Shown here one piece after another: positions 45,253-52,920 of a stretch of DNA of 64,000 bases. Both the position numbers and the translations under genes were made by a program. Origin of the DNA: Halobacterium zhouii. GTDB lineage: Archaea; Halobacteriota; Halobacteria; Halobacteriales; Halobacteriaceae. Where the stretch lies: positions 1,984,001 to 2,048,000 of the forward strand of contig NZ_CP089593.1 in assembly GCF_021249405.1 (NCBI RefSeq). The letters run 5' to 3'. Within the stretch, counting starts at the first letter, position 1. Every line of letters starts with the position of its first letter. The notes under the pieces were generated by a model. It did no database searches and was not told where the DNA came from. It was given only the letters and a program-made list of their open reading frames with translations.

Positions 45253-45870
45253 ATGCGCACTCCGAGCGCCCGGACCGTCGCCCGCCTCCTCCAGGCCGGC
45301 GTGGGCGCCGTGCTCGTCGCCGGCGTCGTGACGCGAAACGTGAGCGTCGTCGTGAACGCCGTACTCGGCCTTGCGGTGACGTTCCTCCCCGCGCTCCTGC
45401 GGCGGGACTACCGCCTCCACCTCTCGCCGGGCGTGTCGCTGTGGGTCGCGCTCGCCGTCTTCTTGCACACGCTCGGAATGGCGGGGCCGTACCACTCGGT
45501 GTGGTGGTGGGACAACCTCACGCACGCCACCTCCGCGGCGCTCGTCGCGGGCGTCAGCTACGCGACGGTGGCCGCGCTCGACGAACACCGCCCGAATCTC
45601 GACCTGCCGCAGCCGTTTCTCGTCGTGTTCATCCTGCTGTCGACCATCGCGTTCGGCGTGCTCTGGGAGGTCCTCGAGTTCGCGACCCGGGGGGCCGCCC
45701 ACGCGCTCGACCTGGACCCCGTGCTCGTGCAGTACGGCGTCACGGACTCCCTCCTCGACCTGGTGTTCGACGCCGTCGGCGCGGTGGTCGTGGCGGTGTT
45801 CGGCGCGCGCCACCTCCGCAGGGACGTCTCAGCGCTGACGGCGTGGCTGGAGTTCGAATCCGGGCAGTGA
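45253..45870 (+). CDS. DUF2238-like membrane protein
   Basis: A 205-residue membrane protein with six or so helices. It has the family-typical WWWDNLTHATSAALVAG (an Asp-Asn-x-x-His motif near residues 87-103) and a second polar motif in a helix, LWEVLEFATRGAAHAL, followed by YGVTDSLLDLVFDAVGA. Similar YjdF/DUF2238 proteins are found in bacteria and archaea, function unknown. The 166-base gap upstream, shared with the divergent DUF457 gene, is AT-richer than average. Confidence 0.75.
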   Translation: MRTPSARTVARLLQAGVGAVLVAGVVTRNVSVVVNAVLGLAVTFLPALLRRDYRLHLSPGVSLWVALAVFLHTLGMAGPYHSVWWWDNLTHATSAALVAGVSYATVAALDEHRPNLDLPQPFLVVFILLSTIAFGVLWEVLEFATRGAAHALDLDPVLVQYGVTDSLLDLVFDAVGAVVVAVFGARHLRRDVSALTAWLEFESGQ

Positions 45871-45949
45871 ACGCCGGGCCGCCCGCGGCAGGCGGGACTG
45901 TGTCTGCGCTGGCAACGAAGCTATCAGTGTGCCAGCCGTACGCACGGCC

Positions 45950-46264
45950 ATGGCCGCGACCAGCGTGACGCTGTCGTACCCGGCGGACCTGAGCCGGTGG
46001 GACCGCGACCAGCTCGACACGAACCACATGCGGGCGTACCTCAAGAAGACCCAGGGGCCGGCCCGCGAGGGCGACGTCTGGGAGGTGTTCCTCGACGTCG
46101 GCTGCTGTGGCGACAGCCCCGACGTCCCGCTGCGCGTGGAGGCCGTCGGCGGCGACCCCGAACTCGACGAGGACACGGAGATCGAGTACGTCGAACGGGA
46201 GGCCTGCGGCGTCGACACCGGCTGGAAGGTCCAGAGCGAGGACGGCCCGCCGACGAGCACGTAG
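45950..46264 (+). CDS. acidic hypothetical protein with CC motif
   Basis: A 104-residue acidic protein with the ATG at 45950 (alternative GTG at 45929). It has YLKKTQGPAREGDVWEVFLDVGCCGDSPDVPL, a Cys-Cys near residues 51-52, and a C-terminal EREACGVDTGWKVQ. The Cys residues could bind metal. It resembles conserved haloarchaeal proteins without known function. It lies just upstream of the J-domain ferredoxin gene, 68 bases before its start. Confidence 0.65.
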   Translation: MAATSVTLSYPADLSRWDRDQLDTNHMRAYLKKTQGPAREGDVWEVFLDVGCCGDSPDVPLRVEAVGGDPELDEDTEIEYVEREACGVDTGWKVQSEDGPPTST

Positions 46265-46332
46265 CGACGGAGCGGGCGACACGCCACCGGACGCGGAACG
46301 TGGGCTCGCCGGGGGAGAAGCTTATCCGCTCG

Positions 46333-47115
46333 ATGGCCCTACCCGAGGACGTGTCGTCCCCGTTCGAGGTGCTCGGCGTCGAACCGGACGCCGACGAAGC
46401 GACCATCGTCCGAGCGTACCGGCGACGAGTGAAGGAAACCCACCCCGACCAGGGCGGGTCCGCTCGCGAGTTCCAGGCCGTCAAGGAGGCCTACGAGCGC
46501 ATCCGGGCCGGCGACGTGGACTCCGAACCCGCCGCTGACGACGACAAGCCGGCCGCCCGGCGGGCCGAGTCGGCCGGCGGTGGTTCACGGGACTCGACCA
46601 GCGGTGGCGCACAAGATTCGACCGAAAACCGCGAGAATGCGGACCGCTCCGACACCCCGGCGAGCGGCCCCGACGCCGACCGCGACGCGGCGACCACGTC
46701 CCGCGTCGAGTTCGTCAACCACGCGGTGCTCGACGACCACGGCTGGGCGCTCGACGACGAGGACCTCTTCGAGAAGGCCGCGGACGCCGATCTCGCGCCC
46801 GAGGACCACGGCGCGTTCGAGGTCGAACCCGGGGAGTCCCTCCTCGAGGCCGCCGAACGCCACGGCTTCGCGTGGCCGTTCTCCTGTCGCGGCGGCGCGT
46901 GCGCGAACTGCGCGGTCTTGCTCCGCGAGGGCGAACTCTCCCAACCAGCCGACCACATCCTCCCGGAAGAACTCATAGAGGAGAACATCCGCCTGTCCTG
47001 TAACGGCGAACCGCTCACCGACGAATTGCAGGTGGTCTACAACGTCAAACACCTGCCGCGTCTCGAGAGTCTGCGCCTCCCGCCCGGGCCGTTCGAGTTC
47101 TCGCGTACGGACTGA
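46333..47115 (+). CDS. J-domain/[2Fe-2S] ferredoxin fusion
   Basis: A 260-residue protein of two parts. Residues 1-62 are a DnaJ J domain with the HPD motif at 37-39. Residues about 63-120 are a Ser/Asp/Gly-rich linker. Residues about 123-260 are a halophilic plant-type ferredoxin with the acidic insertion (VLDDHGWALDDEDLFEKAAD) and cluster ligands Cys185, Cys190, Cys193 and Cys223. The ferredoxin half closely resembles the abundant Halobacterium ferredoxin. J domains stimulate Hsp70 (DnaK), so this ferredoxin may be guided to a chaperone, perhaps in Fe-S maturation. Start at the ATG at 46333; the open frame upstream is not protein-like. Confidence 0.9.
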   Translation: MALPEDVSSPFEVLGVEPDADEATIVRAYRRRVKETHPDQGGSAREFQAVKEAYERIRAGDVDSEPAADDDKPAARRAESAGGGSRDSTSGGAQDSTENRENADRSDTPASGPDADRDAATTSRVEFVNHAVLDDHGWALDDEDLFEKAADADLAPEDHGAFEVEPGESLLEAAERHGFAWPFSCRGGACANCAVLLREGELSQPADHILPEELIEENIRLSCNGEPLTDELQVVYNVKHLPRLESLRLPPGPFEFSRTD

Positions 47116-47148
47116 CCGCCGGAGAGCGAGCGACGGGCCGACTCGTTG

Positions 47149-47616
47149 CTACGGCAGGTAGCGAACGCTCAGGAAGTCCTCGCCCGAGCGGATCTCCACG
47201 CGATTCACACCGAGGCGCGCCGCCCGCGAGACGGTCTGCTCGTCCTCGCGAACGTCCGCGACCGCGTCCTCGACACCGTCCTGGGGGACCGCGATCACGT
47301 GCACCTCGCCCTCGCCCGCGCGCTCGGTCGTCTCGATGTCCCCCTCCGCGAGGTCGGCGGCCATGTCCTCGGTCTGAGTTGTGGGGGGCTCCTCGCTTTC
47401 CTCCACGGGAATCGTCTTCCGCTCCTCGACGTCCACGACGCTGTACGTCACGCCCATCGGCGGGTCCGGAGCGACCGTCGCCTCCAGCACGTCGCCCGCG
47501 TCCACACCGGGGTTCTCCGAGAGCGTGTGCACCTGGGAATCCTGCACGTCCGAGAGCATCGCGGACTCCTCCTCTGCGTGCGTGACGAAGAACGTACTCG
47601 TCTTCTCGTCGGTCAT
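47149..47616 (-). CDS. DUF5812-type haloarchaeal protein
   Basis: A 155-residue acidic soluble protein starting at the ATG ending at 47616. It begins MTDEKTSTFFVTHAEEESAM and includes VHTLSENPGVDAGDVLEATVAPDPPMGVTYSVVDVEERKTIPVE, matching my memory of the DUF5812 family, which occurs only in haloarchaea. No known function. The beta-strand pattern in the middle suggests a small compact fold. It is convergent with the ferredoxin gene, 33 bases apart. Upstream is the large repeat D. Confidence 0.7.
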   Translation of the reverse strand: MTDEKTSTFFVTHAEEESAMLSDVQDSQVHTLSENPGVDAGDVLEATVAPDPPMGVTYSVVDVEERKTIPVEESEEPPTTQTEDMAADLAEGDIETTERAGEGEVHVIAVPQDGVEDAVADVREDEQTVSRAARLGVNRVEIRSGEDFLSVRYLP

Positions 47617-47701
47617 TACGAGCGGATTGGGGGTCTCGCTGTTTCCCTGTTTCGACGCTAGGTGAGTGTACCGTGTAGAGAAGGCGAACCGACGTGAACA
47701 C

Positions 47702-48138
47702 CACCCAGAAAGCCCCCGCGTTCTCGGGTCGGGCGACTCGCTGTGCGCGCTCCCGTTGGTCGCGTGCTTGCGTCGTCGGCCTTCCCCGAGAACTGGGCGA
47801 GAGCGAAGCTCTCGCGAGCAGCCGGAAGCTTCGCTTCCGGCGACGCGGCCCCTTTCATTCCCACCTCCTGCCGGTTGCCCAGCCGGTAACGGGCGGGACT
47901 GAGCGGGCGCTTGCGCCCGCGAAGGTTGAGAGACGAGCAAAGCGAGTCTCTCAGGACTGAAAGGGGCGGCGTGCTCGCGTTTACGTGGTCGGCTCGGTGG
48001 CCACTATCCGCGAGGGAGCGCAGCGACCGAGCGGATATGCCATCCTCAGAAACGCGTAGCGTTTCTGATGGGTTGCGGAAGACGCTCCGCGTCTTCCGAA
48101 CAGCGAGCGACCGCGAGCACGCCGGGGCTTTCTGGGTG
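47702..48138. repeat. cloverleaf dispersed element, expanded copy D
   Basis: A 437-base element in the 605-base gap upstream of the DUF5812 gene. Termini CACCCAGAAAGCCCC (47702-47716) and GGGGCTTTCTGGGTG (48124-48138) pair. Arm 1 is about 47717-47850: GTTCTCGGG against CCCCGAGAAC, with extra small hairpins GCGAGAGCGAAGCTCTCGC and GCCGGAAGC/GCTTCCGGC inserted. The central stem (CCCCTTTCA near 47849, TGAAAGGGG near 47958) carries inserted hairpins GCGGGCGCTTGCGCCCGC and GAGAGACGAG...GAGTCTCTC. Arm 3 (about 47965-48122) contains the three-hairpin module also seen at 41806. The copy has grown by hairpin insertion. Confidence 0.85.
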
Positions 48139-48221
48139 TTCGTAGAACAAATTCCAGTCACTACAACTGCCGAAACAGCCGCTCTCGAAACCTCCAAAGA
48201 CGAGCACCCACCGTCCGAACA

Positions 48222-48761
48222 CTACCTGAAACGACGGTGGGCGAGATACACGAGAATCCCACCCGCGAGCACGAGTAGCGGCGACGCGACCGGCGGAATC
48301 GAGTACAGCGCCTCGACGACGGGGGCAAGCAGGCCCGCGGGTTCTGGCCGCGCGACCGTCTCGCCGTTCGTCGTGAACGTCTCGGGCATCGACGCGACGA
48401 GGCCGGCGTAGACCGAGAGCACGAAGAGGTAGCCCGCGGCGGCGAGCGCGGGGTCGTAGCGCGAGTCGACGGGGGTGTCCCGGCGGTGGCGGCGCGCGAC
48501 CAGCAGGACGGGCGCGACCAGCGGAACGAAGACGAACAGGCCGACGACGACGTAGAACGTCCGGGAGAGCGTGAGCGTGCCGCCGCGGGCGCCTTCGGTG
48601 TTCCCGAGGAGGACGAGCACCGCAGCGACCATCATGAACGCGAACAGGCCGGCGAGCAGACCGCTGACGAGCGCGTAGCTCTTGAACAGCCGGGAGTCCG
48701 ACCGGCCGAACGCGTAGGGGTACGCCGAGAGCAGTCCGGAGTAGCTGTCGAAGCGGCCCAT
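48222..48761 (-). CDS. multi-spanning membrane protein, unknown function
   Basis: A 179-residue membrane protein with four helices (about residues 29-52, 68-90, 107-127 and 152-172). It begins MGRFDSYSGLLSAYPYAFGRSDSRLFKSY. The last loop before helix 4 (TTNGETVARPEPAG) is outside if the positive-inside rule holds. It resembles conserved haloarchaeal membrane proteins next to pgi. It is divergent from pgi, 124 bases apart. Confidence 0.65.
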   Translation of the reverse strand: MGRFDSYSGLLSAYPYAFGRSDSRLFKSYALVSGLLAGLFAFMMVAAVLVLLGNTEGARGGTLTLSRTFYVVVGLFVFVPLVAPVLLVARRHRRDTPVDSRYDPALAAAGYLFVLSVYAGLVASMPETFTTNGETVARPEPAGLLAPVVEALYSIPPVASPLLVLAGGILVYLAHRRFR

Positions 48762-48885
48762 TATCGGGGAGTCGGCGCCGGCCGAGCAAAAGCACGGCGA
48801 CTTCGGGCGCGAGCGCGAGCGAGTCCCGCACTCGAACGCGCCAGAAGCACGGCGACTTAAGCCACGGGGCGTGCGGCATAGGAGT

Positions 48886-50163
48886 ATGTACGTAGACCTG
48901 GGGAACGCGCTCGCCGAGGCGGCGACCCCCGGCGTCCCCGAGGACGCCCTGGAACGCCTCGACGACCGCGTCGCGGACGCCCACGACCGGATCGCTCGCG
49001 GGATGGACACGGAGGAGTTCGGCTACGCGGCGCTGAATCTGCCGGAGACCGCCGACGCAGACGCGGTCCGCGAGGCGGTCGAGCCGTTCGCGGACAGCGA
49101 CGTCCTGTTGAACGTCGGCATCGGCGGGAGCGCGCTCGGCGCGGCGACACTCGTGGACGCGCTCGACTCGGAGCTGGACGCGTACTTCCTGGACAACGTC
49201 GACCCCGAGCACGTCACGCGACTGCTCGAGTCCGTCGACCTCGAAAACGTCGCGGTGAACGTGGTGTCGCGCTCGGGGACGACCGCGGAAACCATCGCGA
49301 ACTTCCTGGTGGTGCGCGAGGCGATGGACGACGCGGGCGTGGACTGGACCGAGCGCACGTTCGTCACTACCGGGCCGGAGGGGAACCTCCGCGAGTTGGC
49401 CGCAGAACACGACCTCCCGGCGCTCGACGTGCCCGAGGGCGTCCCCGGGCGGTTCTCCGCGCTGTCGACGGTCGGCCTCCCCGCCGCGGCGCTCGCCGGC
49501 CACGACGTCGACGAAATTCTCGCGGGCGCACGCGAGGGGATGGAATCGCTGTCCAGTTCCCTCTACGACTGCCCCGCGTACGCCTACGGCGCGACCGCGT
49601 ACGCCCTCGACGTGCGCGGCGCGGGCGTGAACGCGATGATGCCGTACGCCGAGTCCCTGGAGACGTTCGCGGAGTGGTTCGCCCAGCTGTGGGCCGAGAG
49701 TCTCGGGAAGGACGGCCTCGGGCAGACGCCCGCGCGGGCGCTCGGCGCGACCGACCAGCACAGCCAGCTCCAGCTCTACCGGGCCGGCCCGCGGGACAAG
49801 ATGGTCACGCTCGTCGGCGTCGACGAGCGCGAGGACCGCGCGATTCCGGAGACCGACCTGGCGGGCATCGACTATCTCGCGGGCGGCAGCCTCGGGGAAC
49901 TGCTCGACGCGGAGTTCGCGGCAACGGAGGCGAGTCTCGCGGCGTCAGGCGTCCCGAACGTCCGCGTCCAACTCGACGCTGTCGACGAGCGCTCGCTCGG
50001 CCGCCTGCTGTACGACATGGAGGCCGCCTGCGTGCTCGCGGGTGAACTCTACGACGTTGAGACGTTCACCCAGCCGGCAGTCGAGTGGGGGAAAGAAGCG
50101 GCTCGCGGCCTGCTGCGCGGCGAGGAGGCACTCGACGAGAAGACCGAACTGGTCGTGGAGTAA
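48886..50163 (+). CDS. pgi: glucose-6-phosphate isomerase
   Basis: A 425-residue enzyme that interconverts glucose-6-phosphate and fructose-6-phosphate, used mainly in gluconeogenesis in haloarchaea. It is of the classical PGI superfamily (not cupin-type). SIS-domain motifs are present: LNVGIGGSALG (about residues 75-85), VVSRSGTTAETI (about 126-137), the conserved DQHSQLQLYR near 291-300, and a C-terminal GKEAARGLL. The start MYVDLGNAL at 48886 fits the family. The final codons and stop lie inside a 30-base tandem repeat. Confidence 0.93.
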   Translation: MYVDLGNALAEAATPGVPEDALERLDDRVADAHDRIARGMDTEEFGYAALNLPETADADAVREAVEPFADSDVLLNVGIGGSALGAATLVDALDSELDAYFLDNVDPEHVTRLLESVDLENVAVNVVSRSGTTAETIANFLVVREAMDDAGVDWTERTFVTTGPEGNLRELAAEHDLPALDVPEGVPGRFSALSTVGLPAAALAGHDVDEILAGAREGMESLSSSLYDCPAYAYGATAYALDVRGAGVNAMMPYAESLETFAEWFAQLWAESLGKDGLGQTPARALGATDQHSQLQLYRAGPRDKMVTLVGVDEREDRAIPETDLAGIDYLAGGSLGELLDAEFAATEASLAASGVPNVRVQLDAVDERSLGRLLYDMEAACVLAGELYDVETFTQPAVEWGKEAARGLLRGEEALDEKTELVVE

Positions 50164-50220
50164 GGTCTAGCTCACGAACTGGTCGTGGAGTAAGGTCTAG
50201 CTCACGAACTGGTCGTGGAG
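50146..50220 (+). repeat. 30-base tandem repeat across the pgi stop codon
   Basis: Two and a half copies of a 30-base unit GAACTGGTCGTGGAGTAAGG + TCTAGCTCAC, at 50146-50175, 50176-50205 and 50206-50220. The first copy includes the last codons and TAA stop of pgi. The copies are identical in this window, so the event is recent. The repeat brings a second (non-translated) copy of the C-terminal codons after the gene. Confidence 0.9.
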
Positions 50221-50288
50221 CAGGGGACCCCGGCTCCGTTCCCACTGCGGAACGGCACCCATAAGCGGCGGGCGTTCGGAGACGCGGT

Positions 50289-51371
50289 ATGGACGGGCAG
50301 GACGCGCAGACCGCTACTAACCGACGCGCCCAGACTGTCGACGGCGACCGATACCCGCAGACCGTCGGCTTCGTCGTCGCCGGCGTCGGCCTCGCCGCCA
50401 CGCTACTCGAATGGACGCCGGTGAGCGCGCCGGTCACCTGGCTCACCAGCGGGTGGGCGGCGCTCGCGCTGGTCGCGTTCGCACTGGGCCGGTACGGCGT
50501 CGGCCCGGCGTGGCTCGACTACGTCGCCGGCGTCGGCGCCGCCGGCCTCGCGCTCACCGCGTCCGCGGCGATTGTCGGTCTCCGCGGCGCGCTCCCGTAC
50601 GGACCACCTGTCGCGCTCCTCGCGGGCATCGTCGGTATCGGCGTCGCCGTCGCCGCCGCGAACGGACAGGGCCGCGAGGCGCTCCTGGGTCGCGAGCAGC
50701 GAAGCGTCACCGCGGTTGCGGTGTCCGCCGTGGCGCTCGTGTTCGGGTCGCTGCTCGCGAGCGTCGTTCTCGGAGTCGTTCCCGACGACCCGGTGGTCGC
50801 CATCCCCGTACAGACAGCGGTGTCGAGTGTCGGCTACGCGCTCGCCGGGTTCGCATTCGTTCGCTCGTTCGACGGCGGCGTCGACGCGAGCGTTCCCGAC
50901 CGGCGGGACGTCGTCGTCGCGGCCGTCGGCGTGGTCGCCATCTTCGCGTTACACGTCGCGATGGTGGGCGTCGTGCAGGCGTTCTCGCTCCCGAAGACCA
51001 CCCACGGTCTCGTCGAGACGGCGCGAACCCACCCCGGGATTCTCCCGCCGCTCGTCGTGCTCTCGTTTCTCGCCATCGCGCCGGCAGAAGAACTGCTCGC
51101 CCGGAACGGCGTCCAGAAGTACCTCTACGGCGCGTTCTCCCGGTACGGCGCGGTGGTGGTCGGCTGTCTCGTGTTCACCGGCGTCCACCTGCTCGCGTAC
51201 GCCGGCGGCGCGACGCCGGGCGCGGTGCTGGTGACGCTCGCGCGCCTGTTCGTCGTCTCACTCGTGCTCGGCGTCGTCTACGAGCGCACGGACGACCTGT
51301 TCGCGCCGGTAGTCGTCCACGGCGCCTACGACGGCGTGCAGTTCGCGCTCGCCTACCTCGCGTTCTCGTAG
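50289..51371 (+). CDS. CPBP-family intramembrane metalloprotease
   Basis: A 360-residue membrane protein of the CPBP (Rce1/abortive-infection-like) protease family. It has about ten hydrophobic helices. The catalytic motif is the EExxxR in APAEELLARNGVQKYLY, with Glu267, Glu268 and Arg272. The other conserved histidines are His300 (GVHLL) and His344 (VVHGAYDGVQF). Archaeal CPBP proteases are linked to prenyl-protein processing or bacteriocin immunity, but most are uncharacterised. The N-terminal half (residues 1-210) is longer than the minimal family domain. The start codon at 50289 is the first Met. Confidence 0.85.
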   Translation: MDGQDAQTATNRRAQTVDGDRYPQTVGFVVAGVGLAATLLEWTPVSAPVTWLTSGWAALALVAFALGRYGVGPAWLDYVAGVGAAGLALTASAAIVGLRGALPYGPPVALLAGIVGIGVAVAAANGQGREALLGREQRSVTAVAVSAVALVFGSLLASVVLGVVPDDPVVAIPVQTAVSSVGYALAGFAFVRSFDGGVDASVPDRRDVVVAAVGVVAIFALHVAMVGVVQAFSLPKTTHGLVETARTHPGILPPLVVLSFLAIAPAEELLARNGVQKYLYGAFSRYGAVVVGCLVFTGVHLLAYAGGATPGAVLVTLARLFVVSLVLGVVYERTDDLFAPVVVHGAYDGVQFALAYLAFS

Positions 51372-51503
51372 GCCGAACCCGGCTCGTTCGCGCTGAGTCG
51401 CGCCCCCGCACGCCGAACCCGGCCGCTCACGTCACCCACCCGACAGTTCGTCAGACACTCGTCTGACTAATCATTACGTACACCCATCCTGAATCAAGCA
51501 GTC

Positions 51504-51638
51504 ATGCCGCGGAAGTTATCCGTCGTCTGCGAGGACTCGCTGGCCGCGGAGGTGGACGAACTCGCACAAGAGTACGACATCCCGAAGCAGGAGGTCCTCC
51601 GACAACTCATCGAGCAGGGCCTCGAGAGCGTACACTAA
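51504..51638 (+). CDS. ribbon-helix-helix protein, 44 residues
   Basis: A small protein beginning MPRKLSVVCEDSLAAEVDEL and ending VLRQLIEQGLESVH. It has the CopG/Arc-like RHH pattern: a short strand (KLSVVC), helix 1 (LAAEVDELAQEY), a turn and helix 2 (KQEVLRQLIEQGLE). Such dimers bind DNA. Its last bases overlap the convergent nob1 gene by 4 bases. An AT-rich element CTAATCATTACG lies about 35 bases upstream as a likely promoter. Too short for many gene finders. No toxin partner is adjacent. Confidence 0.7.
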   Translation: MPRKLSVVCEDSLAAEVDELAQEYDIPKQEVLRQLIEQGLESVH

Positions 51639-52093
51639 CGCGGATTCTTCCGCTCGAGGCCGCTCCCGCAGACCGGACACCGGTCGCGGTCGTCGTCGAA
51701 CTCGCGGCCACACCCCTGGCACTGGAAGTGCCAGTCCCGGCGCTCCGTGATTCCTTCCTGGGCGATGGCTTCGACGCCGACCCCGAGTTCGCCGGCGACG
51801 TTCTGCATCGCGTAGTCGTCCGTAACGAGTGTCGCGTCGAGTTCGTGGGCGACTGCCAGCACCGACACGTCGGTCTCGGAGAGCGCGTCGCGGTCGCCCG
51901 TGGCGAGCGCGGCGCTCCGGACCGCCCGCAACGCGTCGTCTCCGGGCGACTGCACGGTCATGCCGCTGCCCGCCATCGCGTCGAAGCGGTAGCCAGCGGA
52001 GTCCTTCAACTCGTCGCGGACGGCGGGCACGCTCGCGACCGGCCCGTCGGGGTCGTAGTCGTGGATGAACGCCGACGAGTCGAGAACGCGCAC
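51635..52093 (-). CDS. nob1: rRNA maturation endonuclease NOB1
   Basis: A 152-residue PIN-domain nuclease with a C-terminal zinc ribbon; it cuts pre-16S rRNA at its 3' end. The PIN domain starts with RVLDSSAFIHDY (acidic Asp5) and has further acidic positions in LSETDVSVLAVAHEL and TLVTDDYAM. The ribbon has CQGCGREF (Cys125, 128) and CPVCG (Cys139, 142). The start is GTG at 52093-52091, overlapping the PRC-barrel stop in a TAGTG arrangement. The order PRC-nob1 next to infB is typical of haloarchaea. Confidence 0.92.
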   Translation of the reverse strand: MRVLDSSAFIHDYDPDGPVASVPAVRDELKDSAGYRFDAMAGSGMTVQSPGDDALRAVRSAALATGDRDALSETDVSVLAVAHELDATLVTDDYAMQNVAGELGVGVEAIAQEGITERRDWHFQCQGCGREFDDDRDRCPVCGSGLERKNPR

Positions 52094-52335
52094 TATCGCT
52101 GCACGACGATGTAATCCTTCACCGCCTGCACGCGGCCCACCGGCACGCGGTAGTGCCCCTCGTCGTCCGCCGGGAAATCCACGGTCACCGTCGAATCCTC
52201 GTGGGGTTCCACGAGCAGGTCCTCGAGTTTCCCGCTTTTCAGATCCATCGTGATGTTGTACAGCATCCCGAGTTCCGTGCCATCTGACCCCATCACGGCC
52301 TTCCCGGAGAGGTTCTCGGCGAGGATGTCGGACAT
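52093..52335 (-). CDS. PRC-barrel domain protein
   Basis: An 80-residue protein that is essentially one PRC-barrel domain: LAENLSGKAVMGSDGTELGMLYNITMD (strands 1-2), KLEDLLVEPHEDST, and the ending RVPVGRVQAVKDYIVVQR. PRC-barrels are found in RimM and photosynthetic reaction centre H subunits, where they bind proteins or RNA. In haloarchaea the gene next to nob1 and infB probably acts in ribosome maturation or translation, by context. Its stop shares a base with the GTG of nob1, so translation is coupled. Confidence 0.9.
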   Translation of the reverse strand: MSDILAENLSGKAVMGSDGTELGMLYNITMDLKSGKLEDLLVEPHEDSTVTVDFPADDEGHYRVPVGRVQAVKDYIVVQR

Positions 52336-52442
52336 ACTCGTTCTCTATCGCGGGCCTCACATAAACCCCGCGTCCGACGGCTGTGTGACGGTTTTGAGGA
52401 TCAGTGTCTGATTAGGTCGCTGTAGGTGAGAGTCACTTCGAG

Positions 52443-52756
52443 AACACCCAGAAAGCCCCGACTGGCTCAACTCCCGGGCCTCGCTGTGCGCGCTCGCTTC
52501 GCTCGCGTGCTTGCGTCGTCCGGGTTCGTCGAGACGGCCGCCCCTTTCATTCCCACCTCGTGCCGGTTGACCAGCCGGCAGGGTGGGACTGAGCGGGCGC
52601 TTGCGCCCGCGAAGTTGAGAGACGAGCGAAGCGAGTCTCTCAGGACTGAAAGGGGCGACTCGCTGCGGGAAGCACGACGACGAAAGCACCGCAGGCCGGA
52701 GGCCGAGGAGCGCATCGAGTCGCGCGACTGCAGCGAGTCGGGGCTTTCTGGGTGTT
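52443..52756. repeat. cloverleaf dispersed element, copy E
   Basis: Between the PRC gene and infB. The ends are perfect 21-base inverted repeats: 52443-52463 (core ACCCAGAAAGCCCCGACT) and its complement at 52736-52756. The central stem (CGCCCCTTTCA near 52550, TGAAAGGGGCG near 52646) contains the inserted hairpins GCGGGCGCTTGCGCCCGC (about 52592-52609) and GAGAGACGAGC...GAGTCTCTC. Arm 3 has stems GACTCGCTGC / GCAGCGAGTC (about 52657-52740). Arm 1 (about 52464-52545) is weakly paired but has the same CGTGCTTGCGTCG word as copies A and D. No protein-coding frame is supported. Confidence 0.9.
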
Positions 52757-52920
52757 AGAAAAGTGATTCTGTCTACGGAAGCCAGAACAGCCTAGGCGTC
52801 AGTCGGAACGCAACTAGACGCATCGACTAGTCCAATCACAATCGTACGCGAATGACGATGGAATTAAACCGTCCGACCCGCTGTGTTCACGTAACAACCG
52901 TTCTCTCGGAGGATTCTACT

